NCBI GenBank assembly: GCA_965220875.1
Contig: OZ244849.1
Coordinates: forward strand, 1,488,001-1,552,000
Source of the DNA: WTFY01 sp965220875
GTDB lineage: Bacteria > Pseudomonadota > Gammaproteobacteria > UBA4575
DNA length: 64,000 bases
Direction of reading: 5' to 3'
The notes under the pieces are model-generated. The model had not been told where the DNA came from. It searched no databases and was given only the letters and a program-made list of their open reading frames with translations. The position numbers were made by a program, and so were the translations under genes. This document shows, one piece after another, positions 27,762 to 38,584 of the stretch. Numbering within the stretch: position 1 is the first letter of the stretch; each line of letters begins with the position of its first letter.

Positions 27762-28758
27762 CCTGTGAACGAATTTTCTACCGCCGATTAAGGTCCCGAT
27801 GGCTGTTCACCATATAATGACAATGGCTAGCTTTTTGATAGGGAATTATGTAGTAAAACCTGCAAGGGATTTCGGTGGAGTTGTCTTTTGACCATATAGT
27901 TTGCATACCTATTTCTAAGTTTCTTTGATGTACCCACAAATCGCTGATGAGTTATGGGGAAATTCGAAAAACTCTTGACCCGCATTCTTCAAGGGAGGTC
28001 TGATACTGAGATACCCTTTGCTGACTTATGTAACCTTCCTGAACGGCTTGGGTTTTAAACAAGGATTCGGGGTAGTCACCATATGTTCAGGAAAGCAGGC
28101 CTTAAATAGATTATTAATCTGCAGCAAACAGGTAGGAAAGCAAAACCTTGCCCGGTATGCCAGGGGACAGGTGGACTGGCAGTTCACAACCAAAGACACG
28201 CGACTGAAACTGAAACGATTCTACCCGACACTTGGGGTATGACAGGACACTAGTGACATTCACAGGATTCCAAGATCCTTACAGCATTGGTTTAGTCGGG
28301 GAGGAACAAACAGGCCGGTCCGCACGTGTTTGTACGCATCGCCGTTGTCGGGGAGGCCTTCAGTATCCGTGTCCTTTTCAGGCCCAGGGTATAATGGGAG
28401 GGACTCGGCTTTGCCTTTGCGACAACATGGGAAAAACTGGCAACGGGTTTCCATGACCATAACATCAACCATGTTCTTGAGTGGATTGAAAATCAGACCG
28501 GGCTCTTTGTCAGCTAATACCTGCGGGTAACGCTGAAGCCTGTCAAAGAGCCCGGCTAGACAGCACCGTGGATAAGCAGTTATCATTGACTTGGCAGTGA
28601 TGCCCTCGCGTCTTCACACAGGCTTCACAATCTCCTGCTAGACTAGCAACCAGTTCACCTGTCAGTACAAAAAACTGATCCACGTCTCCATGTCGTCAGG
28701 CTCCATGTACGGCCCGGCACGAAACGACGATGGTCCTTGACAAGCCGGAGTTTCCTTC
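27762..28758. other. one kilobase without an intact gene; contains a transposase tail
   Basis: At about 28140-28242 the plus strand reads DWQFTTKDTRLKLKRFYPTL, the C-terminus typical of IS630-type transposases. Nothing else was recognised. Confidence 0.45.
28141..28242 (+). pseudogene. IS630-family transposase C-terminal fragment
   Basis: About 30 codons ending in WQFTTKDTRLKLKRFYPTL-GV, which matches the conserved tail W.FTT.DAR.KLK.LYP of IS630-type transposases. Only the tail is left. Confidence 0.5.
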
Positions 28759-29997
28759 ATGTCGCCTGTAAGCCCAATACTCAATCTGCTCCTGATCGTG
28801 CTCTGCGCGCTTGCTGCCCTGTTCTTTATGCGTTCGAAAATGGCCAAGGGGGACTCTTGGCACGCGACTCTCACCCCTCTTTCCTCGATCATCGGCAGCG
28901 GGTTTCTCATCATGGCCCCCTTGCTGGCAAGCATCGTGGGTCCTCTCGCCCCGGTGGCGATCCTCGGAATCGTCCTTCTGGCCTATACGATCGGTCATGT
29001 CATCCGGTTCAATATCCTTCATGTCGAGCCGCATCTCGCCGATGGGCGACTCTATCGGGGCACGCGCGAGATTGAGTATCTTAGCAACGTCGTCCTCGCC
29101 GTTGCGTACGTCATCGCGGTTGCCTTCTACCTGTCCCTGCTGTCGAGCTTTCTGCTTGCCTATGCTGGTATTGACGACCCGCGCTTGGAACGCGGGCTGA
29201 CGACGGTTATGATTGCTTTCATCGTCAGCGTCGGATATCTCAAGGGGTTGGCAGGGCTGGAACGCCTGGAAAGCGTCTCGATCACGATCCAGCTCTGCGT
29301 GATCGTCTCTCTCGTCACTGGTCTTGCGATCTTTGGTTTCGGGTTCTTGCCCGGCAGGGAAATCCATCTCGACTATCCGCAAAGGGATGTATTCACGCAG
29401 CTTCAGATGCTTGCCGGGGCTCTTCTCGTGGTGCAGGGATTCGAGACTTCGCGCTTCCTCGGAGAAAAGTACAGCCGGCAGATCCGAGTGACGAGCATGA
29501 GGAATGCCCAGATCATCTCCGGGATCATCTACATCGTTACTGTCATCCTGCTGATGCCGGTGGTGCAGGACATGGACTTGGTCCATATCAGGCTGTCCGA
29601 GATCATCGATGCCATGGCGCCGGTGGCCCTGATCCTGCCGGTCATGCTGATGATTGCGGCACTGACGAGCCAGTTCAGTGCTGCAGTGGCTGACATGGGT
29701 GGCGGTGGTGGCTTGCTGCAGGAGAACAGTCACGGCCGGCTCTCGGCTAGGATGGGCTATGTCACGGTTGCAGTTGCCGCAATCCTGCTGGTCTGGGCTG
29801 TCGACCTGCTGGAGATTGTCGCACTCGCGTCCAGAGCTTTTGCAGCCTACTACTTCCTGCAGACGCTACTTGCTCTTGTTTATAATTTCAGGGATTCCCC
29901 GCCGCATTCGAGACTGAGGCTGATCGACGAATGCCTGTTCTTTGCGCTCGCCCTTGTCCTTGCATATATCATCGTATTCTCGATCCCCGCGAAATGA
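28759..29997 (+). CDS. multi-pass membrane transporter, APC-superfamily-like
   Basis: A 412-aa protein with about eleven hydrophobic segments. A short loop PLSSIIGSGFLIMAPLLASIVGP after the first helix recalls the unwound-helix-1 motif (GxG) of APC transporters, and LQMLAGALLVVQGFETSRFLGEKYS resembles the helix-6 region. Substrate unknown. Stands alone; tRNA-Pro lies 100 bp downstream on the other strand. Confidence 0.65.
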   Translation: MSPVSPILNLLLIVLCALAALFFMRSKMAKGDSWHATLTPLSSIIGSGFLIMAPLLASIVGPLAPVAILGIVLLAYTIGHVIRFNILHVEPHLADGRLYRGTREIEYLSNVVLAVAYVIAVAFYLSLLSSFLLAYAGIDDPRLERGLTTVMIAFIVSVGYLKGLAGLERLESVSITIQLCVIVSLVTGLAIFGFGFLPGREIHLDYPQRDVFTQLQMLAGALLVVQGFETSRFLGEKYSRQIRVTSMRNAQIISGIIYIVTVILLMPVVQDMDLVHIRLSEIIDAMAPVALILPVMLMIAALTSQFSAAVADMGGGGGLLQENSHGRLSARMGYVTVAVAAILLVWAVDLLEIVALASRAFAAYYFLQTLLALVYNFRDSPPHSRLRLIDECLFFALALVLAYIIVFSIPAK

Positions 29998-30100
29998 CCA
30001 GTCGACAAACCGGATGGGCGGAGGATACGGGCACGCACGAGGTGACGGTACACTTGCCCCGGAACAAATTACCTGTGCCCAGAAAGGACCCGCTGCACAA

Positions 30101-30177
30101 TGGTCGGAGTGAGAGGATTTGAACCTCCGACCACCGCAACCCCATTGCGGTGCTCTACCAAGCTGCGCTATTCCCCG
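30101..30177 (-). tRNA. tRNA-Pro (GGG)
   Basis: On the minus strand a 77-nt cloverleaf with encoded CCA: acceptor CGGGGAA..., D arm AGCGCAGCTTGGTAGAGC, anticodon arm CCGCA-ATGGGGT-TGCGG (anticodon GGG), T arm GGAGG-TTCAAAT-CCTCT. The last two acceptor pairs (6:67 A-A, 7:66 A-C) do not pair, which is unusual for tRNA-Pro. Confidence 0.88.
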
Positions 30178-30649
30178 TTACCAAGTGTGCACTTGATACA
30201 CGGGAGAATCTTAGCAAAGTGTGGATGATGCGCCGCTGCCATGATTCAGGTCAATGGCAGTGCAGGGTTCAGTGTACTGCAGAAGCCCCCTGCCTAGACA
30301 ACTTCAGGACCAGCCTGTCAGACAGCCTCTTGAGCCTGCCATTGCTCAGTATCAGGATGTTATCACCCTTTTGCAAATCTCCTACCAGCAGCGTAATGAT
30401 CCCATTTGGGTAACGCTAAGGGACAACGCGCGATGTCGATCTTTATAAGAAATTTACCCTGAGCTTCGCTGTCACACTGCTGTAGACTGTTAGTGGAGCA
30501 GGTAGCCAATCTATAGTTCATGCGGGGTTCAGCCTGTAAACCGGTCGGCTATCTTATTAATTTTGTAAGCCATGAAACGACATGGCAAGTTGATTGAAAT
30601 CAATTTAGGGTGTTCAAAAGATAACTGGAGAATAATTTTACGAAATTGT
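30178..30649. other. no gene seen
   Basis: A short sequence at about 30416-30432 (gctaagggacaacgcgcg) resembles motifs near other IS remnants (23756, 20180), so decayed IS ends may be present. Confidence 0.35.
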
Positions 30650-30961
30650 TTATTCGACAGAATTTGGCACAGGCACATGGGGTGGCTTACATACAAACCA
30701 GACGGAGTTTTCTGAAACTTTCTCTAGATCAACGCTGAATTTATGTGGGTTCAACCAGTTGCCACACATGACTACTATCTCTCTCTCCCATGCATTGATA
30801 TTGGTAGTTGTGGCAGAGCCTTGTAATTCTATGCGATAAATATTTCCACCAAGCTTTTCAACGCTCTTCACAGTGGCGGCAGATGGTGGGGGTGTGAGCC
30901 AAGATAATTGTTGACATCCTGACAAGGCGAAAGCAATCAATACCAGGATTATTTTCTTCAT
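30650..30961 (-). CDS. small lipoprotein
   Basis: A 103-aa protein with a lipoprotein signal (KKIILVLIAFALSGC, lipobox LSGC, Cys16) and a short soluble domain containing two further Cys (VMCGNW, WFVCKPP) that may form a disulfide. Aggaaagac lies before the start. Family not recognised. Confidence 0.6.
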   Translation of the reverse strand: MKKIILVLIAFALSGCQQLSWLTPPPSAATVKSVEKLGGNIYRIELQGSATTTNINAWEREIVVMCGNWLNPHKFSVDLEKVSENSVWFVCKPPHVPVPNSVE

Positions 30962-31312
30962 GTCTTTCCTCTATTTATCCAACGAGGTCGTCGAGGGCTC
31001 GGACCGGCGAGTCAGTTTTTTACGAACGTGCCTCATGCGAAAGTGGCCTGCTGGGTTGCTGCAGGTTGACAGTGAATCGACCCATAAAAATTCAGCTTGA
31101 GTTGCACTTGGGTGCCTGAAAATCTTTCCATACCTGCCTCCGGTCAAATTTCCCTTTCTATGGGAGGCAGATATAATACACACCTGCTGCTCGTTCGAGC
31201 AAACGGGTGGTTCAAGAACCAGAAGCCAGCATTCGTGTTCTGGCTTCTCGGTTTCTGAGATTATATTACCTTGTCGAGCCTGTTTATTTCAAACGGATAT
31301 ACTACCTCTCAT
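30962..31312. other. no gene seen
   Basis: Intergenic between two minus-strand lipoprotein genes. A repeated gttcgagcaaacgggtggttcaa / agaaccagaagccag...tggcttct arrangement near 31205-31250 forms a hairpin (AGAAGCCAG/CTGGCTTCT). Confidence 0.35.
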
Positions 31313-32158
31313 TCAATCTCGCTTGCCTCCGTATGCGCCCTGCAACCCCTGGGGGTGATCGAATACCCCGCCTACCTCCTCGTGGTCAGGACCGTAGAAC
31401 GCACCCGATAACCGGTTATTGTCGGCGTGATAGCGGCTGAATTGCCCTTCCTCTACCGTCATGTTCTCAAAAATCATATCGGTATAAGCCTGTCCGGTGG
31501 TGACATTGGACATGCCCGTCAAATGCACATCCGCCAATACCTGTTCGCCGATACTCACGGATATGCTGGCACCTCCCGTCACGACAGATTCGAGATCGTT
31601 TGCAATATTGTGATCCCTTGCCGTGGCAAAGCCTGTCCAGGTGGCCTCCACCTCGGGATTGGTATTCGTTGTATTCCCGGCTATGGTGCCGTAGGTTTGG
31701 ATGACCCCCTGGTCCGGGTCGATGTCAGCCCTCCAAAGCACTACTGTCGATGCAAAGAAACTGTACTCCATCCAGCCTCCGTAGCTGTGAAGATAAGCGA
31801 AGTTGTCGACGTAACGTTCTATTGCCGTATTGATGCCGTTGGTATCCGGCAGTAACGTGAGTTCTTCAGGCAGTAGGCGGAAAACCTTGTTTGCACGCAG
31901 GAAAGCCGAGTAGCCTACCGAACAATACAGGCCCTTGCATTCCACGGAAACACGTTCAGGCTCTGTTTGACCAGGCACCCAGTTGATTCTGTCCGTGGAA
32001 AGCAGAAGATTGGCGTTCGAGGCGATCCGCTCATAGTCCTGGATCGCAACGTATTCAGGTGGAGGAATGGGGATGTCACTGGACCCACTACCACCCATGC
32101 AGCCGACGACCAGTACACACAGTGCGAGCATGATGCAGAATTTTATGCCCGGTTCCAT
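31313..32158 (-). CDS. TbpB-like surface lipoprotein, paralogue of 23824-24660
   Basis: A 281-aa lipoprotein started at ATG 32158 (MEPGIKF), which gives a proper signal and lipobox (VVGC). It shares with the 23824 copy IPIPPPEY-AIQDYERIA, LLLSTDRINW, YCSVGYSAF, LHSYGGWM, FYGPDHEEVGGVFDHP and AYGGKR. Barrel domain of the TbpB type. The gene lies just left of an IS1595-type end (about 32340-32350), so one of the two copies may have moved with a mobile element. Ligand unknown. Confidence 0.7.
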   Translation of the reverse strand: MEPGIKFCIMLALCVLVVGCMGGSGSSDIPIPPPEYVAIQDYERIASNANLLLSTDRINWVPGQTEPERVSVECKGLYCSVGYSAFLRANKVFRLLPEELTLLPDTNGINTAIERYVDNFAYLHSYGGWMEYSFFASTVVLWRADIDPDQGVIQTYGTIAGNTTNTNPEVEATWTGFATARDHNIANDLESVVTGGASISVSIGEQVLADVHLTGMSNVTTGQAYTDMIFENMTVEEGQFSRYHADNNRLSGAFYGPDHEEVGGVFDHPQGLQGAYGGKRD

Positions 32159-33002
32159 TCTCTTCTTGTTGTTTGTCACGAGATCACTAAACCTACGTTC
32201 TACTTCTCCGATGGTGATACCACTGCACACAAGAGAGACGCAGGACGTAGTGCAATGGCCTTGCGTTGCGAAATCAAGGAGGATTTCACAATATAACTCG
32301 ACTAATGTGCAGGCAGTATATCATACGGGGCACGATTGAATATAATCCCCTTGTATATGGCAGATGGCAGCCATCAATGTATGAGAGCTACTATATAAAC
32401 ATGAACTTGCAAGGGGACTTTGGAGATCATGCAGTGCATAAGGATGGATGGGGGCATATGCCCGCAGATCGCCTGTATCTCTGGGCGTTCATTCTCTATC
32501 ACCCTGCAGTCGAACAGGCAAGATATCCGAGTTATCACACGGTGAACGGATGCTGCAGGTACTGCAAGGCATGCCACATAGAACAGGTGGTATAGCAGTT
32601 TCAGGGACTGCAACGGGCGGTAATCTGGCCTAGACGGCTGATGATCCGGTAATAGATTCTCATATGATGGCATTCATGGGCCCTTGATACAAAGGAACTC
32701 CGAGTTGTATTATTAGGATGGAAATTTTCTCTATCTGCCATGCTACTTTATGGAATCCGGTTTCAAGCACTAGAGGTCCGATGGGACTGGCTGCAATCCT
32801 GCAGTCCTGGCACCAGCACCGTCGGTGCCCCTGAGGCCCGGCTGCCGCCAGGTCACCTCCTTTCTGTGCATGTGCCTGGCGGTGACTGGCTCCTTGTTTT
32901 TTTGGGCTCAACCATTCAACATGCATCAGTACATCCACCTTTAACTGCGGCAACGAATACAGTTATACTGCTTGACACAGCATTCAAGTGTTAAGAAAGG
33001 AT
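32159..33002. other. no supported gene; contains ATATAATCCCC at 32340-32350
   Basis: The terminal sequence shared with other IS1595-type ends sits here. No reading frame in the rest looks like a gene. Confidence 0.4.
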
Positions 33003-33452
33003 ATGGAGAATATAAGCGAAGAGACAAGACAGATTCTCAAGGATACAGAACATGTCTTTTGGGGCCAGCAGCTGGAAGTCTCCCGCCGCATGTATGAAAT
33101 CTTGTTTGAAAAATATCCGGAGACAAAAACACTTTTTAAACAATTCAAATCTCATCAGCCCAACATGTTTTCCGGAGCCTTGATGGCGTGCATGCTGAGC
33201 TTGGATGACCCGGAAGTGCTGTTAAGTTTTCGGGTGGGCATTGCACGTAGCCATGTCAAGGCAGGAGTAAAAGAAGAACACTACCCGATGATGGCGGATG
33301 CGTTGATCCGTGCCATGCGGGAGTTGCTCAGTGACCGGATGGATGAGAAAGCTATCCGTGCATGGGAAAGATGGTTTGATTTTCTTGCTGTCCTGTTGAT
33401 CGAAAGGGAACGGGAGCACTACCAGAAGGTTAAACCGTTGTTTCCCGAGTAG
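33003..33452 (+). CDS. single-domain bacterial globin
   Basis: A 149-aa protein starting at ATG 33003 (MENISEE); the longer frame adds only four residues. Globin features: helix A/B WGQQLEVSRRMYEILFEKYP, CD-region Phe in TLFKQF, proximal His84 in ARSHVKAGVKEEHY, and helix G/H AWERWFDFLAVLLI. This is the haemoglobin (flavohaemoglobin-type) domain without a reductase. Likely role: binding of O2 or NO. Stands alone next to a decayed dgt gene. Confidence 0.78.
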   Translation: MENISEETRQILKDTEHVFWGQQLEVSRRMYEILFEKYPETKTLFKQFKSHQPNMFSGALMACMLSLDDPEVLLSFRVGIARSHVKAGVKEEHYPMMADALIRAMRELLSDRMDEKAIRAWERWFDFLAVLLIEREREHYQKVKPLFPE

Positions 33453-33529
33453 GTTAAACACCACATCTTGTGGAGCAGGTTCTTGTGTGTCTACAGTCCG
33501 TTCCACTCAGGCATGCTTCCTTGTGGCGG

Positions 33530-34575
33530 ATTTGAAGGGAACGGACAAACCCTTCGCATCATTACCCACCTGGAGTCTTATCACGAAGAACATGGAATGA
33601 ACCTGACCCAGCGCGCTGGGTCTTGTCAAGTATCCGGCGCTACCATGATGTAGTGGACTGGCGTTCCTATCCCAAAGAATCTGATGTCTACAAAAAAACC
33701 AAGGAGCAAGGCTGTACTGATGAGGAAGCCATAGGCAAGGCTAAAGCAGCCAGCAGCACCAGTCTGTCTTCCTCGTTATTTGTTGTAGACGATTAAAAAC
33801 TGCCGAAGTGTTATCTCGACACGGAGCATGATTTGGTTGTCAACTGGGTTGCTCGTGATATAGGCGACTGGGAGCACATAGCGTTTGTTGAAAAGACTGA
33901 AGAAAGGGAGTTGAATGGAAAGACGACGTGCAAATCCCTGGACTCTTCAATTATGGAAATGGCTGATGATATTGCATATGGCATCCATGATCTTGAGGAT
34001 GCTGTAAGTCTCAGGTTTGTTAACAAACAACTGTTTGAAGAAGAGGTCAGAAAATTTCTTTTGAAGCCGCTTCTGTCCGAGCATTTTGGATCGTTGGACA
34101 ATGATGCATATGGTCGTTGGCTGAGCCTTCTTTTTTCAAGCGAAACTTTCGGCGTAAAAAAGTCATAGGGCAGCTTGTGAGTTACTGCCTGCAGAATGTA
34201 TATCTTGATCATGTGAATGAAAATGGGTTTTCATGTTCAATGTTTCGTTTTCAAGCCAAATTGAAAAAACCGGCAAAAGATCTTCCGGAGAAACTGAAAG
34301 GCCTTGTACGCAGGCATGTGATCCGCCAGACACCGGTACAGCAGCTGGAGTTCAAGCATCAGAAAATCATTACTGAGTTGTTTTATGCGTTTGCCACGGA
34401 CCCGGAGCGTCTGTTGGAGCGCCAGCACTATGAAAAGACAACCCGGGCAGGGGGTCCTGTGCCCACCGAACGAGTGATCTGTGATTACATTGCTGGGATG
34501 ACAGATGAATCTGCCACAAGGCGGTATCAGCAGCTCTTTGAGCCACGGATAGGCTCTGTCTTTGACAGGTTGTGA
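33530..34575 (+). pseudogene. dgt: dGTP triphosphohydrolase (dgt) pseudogene
   Basis: Fragments in several frames follow the order of dGTPases: EGNGQTLRIITHLE (about 33530), PKESDVYKKTKEQG (about 33674), then VNWVARDIGDWEHIAF...SSIMEMADDIAYGIHDLEDA (33833-34168) and the C-terminal domain (34117-34575). The N-terminal HD residues are missing and at least two frameshifts occur (near 33630 and 34140), so the gene is dead. Some dGTPases act against phages; the next two genes may have belonged to the same defence-like locus. Confidence 0.75.
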
Positions 34576-34590
34576 TGGCATTCTCCTGAA

Positions 34591-35253
34591 ATGTCTAATA
34601 TGCAAACTCTCACAACAAAACAACAACGTATATTTCAGTGGATCAACGATGAACTTGAGCTCCCGGTTTATGCCGATGTATTTAAAAGTGCTGTCTTTAG
34701 TTTAAACCTGAAATCCTTTGGGTATATAACGTTCGTGGCTCATGCGGGCAGAGATATCATGAACGGCCTAGCCCACGAGTACAAAGGAGGGCAGCGAAAG
34801 CAGGTTGACTATACGAAAGATGCGGACAGCCTTGCAGAAGTTTGGAATGGCAAGTGGGGAGGGTCAGCCGGGTCTCTTGATAGCAAAGAACCTCTCGCTT
34901 GGGAAATACCTAATGAGGTATGCAAAAAGGTAAAGGCACTGATTGATAACCACAAAGCTGAGCGAAAAAGAAGTGAATTTACTGATCGGCTCTTCTTTGC
35001 CACGTTTCTCGATTATGATGATATTGAAAATATCCCAAAGAATTATGAAGCGGAGTGGAAGAAGACGAAACAGTGGTTCCTGAAACATATACATATTCGG
35101 AGAGACGAGTATAAGCCAGAAGTGAAAGAGGAGATTGTCAAGCATTTTCAAATTTTAGAGACATATCTTTATACTGCTGCCTTGCAGCCGATTCGAGCAA
35201 ATACAAGAACTAGATGGAATCCTGGAACAAGCCAACAGATGACGAGGTACTAA
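34591..35253 (+). CDS. first gene of an uncharacterised two-gene system, frameshifted near its end
   Basis: A 220-aa frame (MSNMQTLTTKQQRIFQWINDELELPVYADVFKSAVFSL...FVAHAGRDIMNGLAHEYKGG). In the next frame the sequence at 35196-35234 reads IQELDGILEQANR, the more natural C-terminus, so a frameshift near 35190 replaced the last ~15 residues. Charged, no membrane segment. The following large gene overlaps its end. I do not know the function; the pair reminds me of two-gene loci in defence islands, which is inference from context (dgt relic, IS insertion). Confidence 0.6.
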   Translation: MSNMQTLTTKQQRIFQWINDELELPVYADVFKSAVFSLNLKSFGYITFVAHAGRDIMNGLAHEYKGGQRKQVDYTKDADSLAEVWNGKWGGSAGSLDSKEPLAWEIPNEVCKKVKALIDNHKAERKRSEFTDRLFFATFLDYDDIENIPKNYEAEWKKTKQWFLKHIHIRRDEYKPEVKEEIVKHFQILETYLYTAALQPIRANTRTRWNPGTSQQMTRY

Positions 35254-37079
35254 AAGCTCTTGAATCCATAAAAACGGACAAGAGCCGCCAGTATTTCTTT
35301 TCAAAACTAAAGAATCCACTCTGGATCAAGCCGCTTGAGGAAAAAGGATTCTTCAGAAATCCTCCTGTGCCCCAGAAAACGCCGGATGGATACATCCACC
35401 CGTTTGGGCCTGAACTTCAATATCTGAAGAATGTTGCCGGTGAAGATCCAGATCAAGTGGTAAGTGTTGTTTCTGGCATTGATTTAACGGATAACCTTCG
35501 ACTGATCCAGGATGTAATCGATATTGTGCTCAATGTCGAAGCATCGATTTCAACCCAGCTCAAATCCAAAATAATTGATTACGTTCGGTGTCAAAGTTTT
35601 ATCACAATCTTCCATTTGGACGATGTGCTTCGTCATTGGGCTGATGATGGCCAAACTGAACCAGCCTTGGAGCTGGCTGCAGCACTTATTAGATTTAAAG
35701 CAGATCCGCAGGCCGGTCGTCCACAACCACTCTTCAGGACATGGGAGTACCAGGAGATCTTGGAAAAGGGTGTTCAAGCTTTGGCGGACTCTGAGCCGTA
35801 TCAAACTGCTCGAGTACTGATTAAAGCCGTAGGAAATATGATTTACCAAAGGTTTGATCAAACCCAGCTTGAAAGGCTTGGAGAAAGAGATTATTCAAAT
35901 GCTTGGTGTGTACGCGTATTTGAAACAGACAAGGAATATAAAAGTTCAGATGAATGTCTTGTTCATGCGTTAACCCATGCCTGTGAAAGGGTATTTGAGA
36001 AAACACCGGAGTTGGCATCTAAGCTGGAAAAAATATTAAGAGACCAGCGGTGGCACATCTTCACACGCATTCGCCACCATCTTTTCTCACTGCATCCAAA
36101 CAAAGAAACTGAACCCTGAATTCGGGAGATGATTCTCTCACATGAAGATTACAGTAAGTGGCCGTACCACTTTGAGTTTCAACGCATGACCTGCTCTTCA
36201 TGTGAAGCGTTTGGTGAAGATTTTCTCACTGTCGATGACAGAGAAAGGATATTTGAAGCTATTTTGAGCGGACCCTCCAAGCAGGATTTCCAGGAGCAGG
36301 CTGGGGACAAATTTACTGAAGAACTTTTCGAGGGTAGAAAATCCCGTTTCCACACGATGCAGCTAAGACCATTTGGTTCTGTGCTTTTTGGGAAATATCT
36401 GGACTACTTCCAGGAATTGGAAAACAAGAGCCGCGAAACAATCAAGGACATTGACTACCCACCTTACATGCCTGAAGGCTTTGTCCGGGTAGGGGAGTGT
36501 AGTCCAAAGTCAAACGAGGAATTGAAGCAGATGAAAGACGGGGAGATTCTTTCATACATCAATAACTGGCAAGATGCTCATTATGACTCTGAAACATTTT
36601 CAAGACATATAAGTATTTCAGGGTTTGCCGACGAATTTCAATCAGTCTTTAAAGAAGCGATTATCCCTGACAGTGAACGTCTGCGTTTCTGGGTCGCGAA
36701 CAGGAGCAAAATCAAAAGACCTATTTATATTCAGGCAATAATTTCTGCTATACGCAAAGATGTAGAACTAAAAAATTTTGAAGAGCTCAGCTGTTGGTTC
36801 AAGCTCTGTGAGTGGGTTCTACGTCATCAAGATCACCTAAGGGAAGAAGGTACCGATTATAGTGATGAGTCGGTAGAGAACCCGGGTTGGAACAGTTCAA
36901 GACGAGCAGTGGGCGATTTTATCGAAAGCTGCCTGAAGGATGGGGTCGATGTCCCTCTCTGTGCCCGCGAAGACATCGCCGCTTTATTGGACATGCTTTG
37001 CACTCAATATGATTGGCGGCTGGATGAGAACAAGCCTGTATTTCAGGATTTGGATGAACCGCTTACCGAGGAAATTAAT
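35214..37079 (+). pseudogene. large gene of the two-gene system, part 1 (in-frame TGA at 36117)
   Basis: One frame from 35214 to the IS at 37080, broken only by TGA 36117-36119 (...KETEP-stop-IREMILSHEDY...). N-terminal part: DEVLKALESIKTDKSRQYFFSKLKNPLWIKPLEEKGFF; then helical, HEAT-like sequence. The second part (36129 on) has WPYHFEFQRM and LRPFGSVLFGKY. The gene continues at 39413 after the element with exact frame restoration (EEIN|NTRSRV). No nucleotide-binding motif is visible in the parts present. Probably inactive. Confidence 0.65.
37072..37079. repeat. left target-site duplication of the second complete element
   Basis: AAATTAAT outside the left end; the right copy is CAATTAAT (39411-39418), seven of eight bases equal. 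Confidence 0.7.
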
Positions 37080-37173
37080 GGGGATTATATACCTAAGTAA
37101 CTGAGATTGTTGATTTTTGTTCGTTACTGTAATATAATTATTTACATTATAGTAACGTTAAAAAGTAAGGAAA

Positions 37174-38118
37174 ATGAGTACGAAAGCACCAAAAGCACCA
37201 GGAAAATCATACAGAGAAGGTATTTCACTTATGAAGGCTATGGACATGTTTCCAGATGATGAAACAGCCAGAAAGTAGTTTGAAGAAACTCGATGGCCTG
37301 ACGGAAATGTGCATTGTCATAAGTGCGGTTCTACCAATGTACAGTGTGGAACCAAGCATCCTACCATGACGCACAGATGCAGGGATTGTGGCAAGTTCTT
37401 TTCTGTGAAGTCTGGAACTGTAATGCAAGGTTCCAAGTTAGGTTATCGTGTTTGGGCCATTGCCATATTCCTGCTGACTACCAACCTCAAGAGTGTATCC
37501 AGTTTGAAGCTGCATCGTGATCTGGACATTACCCAAAAAACAGCTTGGCACCTTGCACACAGACTTAGGAAAGGCTGGCAGAGTGGACAAGGTTCATTTT
37601 CTGGTCCTGTGGAATTTGATGAAGCCTATATCGGAGGCAAGGAGCGAAACAAGCATGCAAACAAGAAGCTGAGGGCTAGCAGAGGTGGAGTCGGCAAGTC
37701 AGTTGTTGTGGGCATCAAGGACAGGGAAACCAACAAGATCAGCGCAAGACTGGTAGGCGACACGACTATGGAAACACTACATGACTTTGTGCTGAGTCAC
37801 ACTTGCGTCAATGCTTCCATCTACACGGATGACCATCGCTCTTATCAAGGCTTGCCGAATCACGAAGTGGTTAAGCATTCGGTCAGTGAGTATGTACGGG
37901 ATCAGGCGCATGTGAACGGGATTGAATCCTTCTGGGCACTGCTGAAAAGAGGCTATCACGGCACATTTCATCACATGTCAGAAAAGCACCTGGACAGATA
38001 CGTTGGTGAGTTCTCAGGTCGGTATAACCAAAGGGACTACGACACCATTGATCAGATGAAGTTGATCGTCAGAGGCCTTGAAGGAAAAAGCCTCAAGTAT
38101 CGGGAACTGGTGAACTAA
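37174..38118 (+). pseudogene. IS1595-family transposase with amber codon 35
   Basis: ATG 37174 (MSTKAPKAPGKSYREGISL); TAG at 37276-37278 interrupts the frame, after which it is open to 38118. Zinc ribbon CHKCG...CRDCG, DDE part EFDEAYIGGKERNKHA, YTDDHRSYQGL and VNGIESFWALLKRGYHG are complete. Without suppression or an internal start (an in-frame ATG lies at 37309), no full transposase is made. Aaggaaa precedes the start. Confidence 0.88.
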
Positions 38119-38119
38119 G

Positions 38120-38254
38120 ATGAACTGGGTAGACGCAAGGTACAAGTGCACTCCCCAGCATTATCTTGAAAAGTTGGTAAAAACTGTCAGAAAGGATGTC
38201 GCTGCTTTCAACAAACTTCCTGGCGATAAAAAGGTATTCAAGTCGAAGATGTGA
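38120..38254 (+). CDS. 44-aa cargo protein
   Basis: Small basic protein (MNWVDARYKCTPQHYLEKLV...). It follows the transposase stop immediately and overlaps the next gene (GTGA), which supports translation. Function unknown. Confidence 0.45.
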   Translation: MNWVDARYKCTPQHYLEKLVKTVRKDVAAFNKLPGDKKVFKSKM

Positions 38255-38547
38255 CCTCCGGGGTACAGGTTTACCAAGGCAAGTATGTCTACAATATGCA
38301 AAACAGGATTCTGGTTAAGGACGAGGAGCTGTCTTACGATTATGTGGAGTTAGTGCTGCAAGACTCAAATCTGATTGCTCACAGAGCCGAGCAGTGGAGT
38401 TTTGAAATCAAGACCCAATGGAACGAGCAAAAGCTGGAATGTGATTTGTATATTGAAGAAGGGAATGTGCTTTACATTTCCATGCTAAACACCCATCATT
38501 CTCCTGTCTCCATAGCTAAAGTAACCCAATGTCGGGTCTCTTGCTAA
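38251..38547 (+). CDS. 98-aa cargo protein
   Basis: GTG start overlapping the stop of the 44-aa gene. Beta-rich, soluble (VQVYQGKYVYNMQNRILV, SYDYVELVLQDSNLIAHRAEQWSFEI). Family not recognised. Confidence 0.5.
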   Translation: MTSGVQVYQGKYVYNMQNRILVKDEELSYDYVELVLQDSNLIAHRAEQWSFEIKTQWNEQKLECDLYIEEGNVLYISMLNTHHSPVSIAKVTQCRVSC

Positions 38548-38584
38548 ATACAATAACCTTTGGGTAAATAGGCAGAACATCTTC

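Noticed and set aside
28696..29733. 345-codon minus-strand frame
   Set aside because: His/Asp-rich shadow of the membrane transporter gene.
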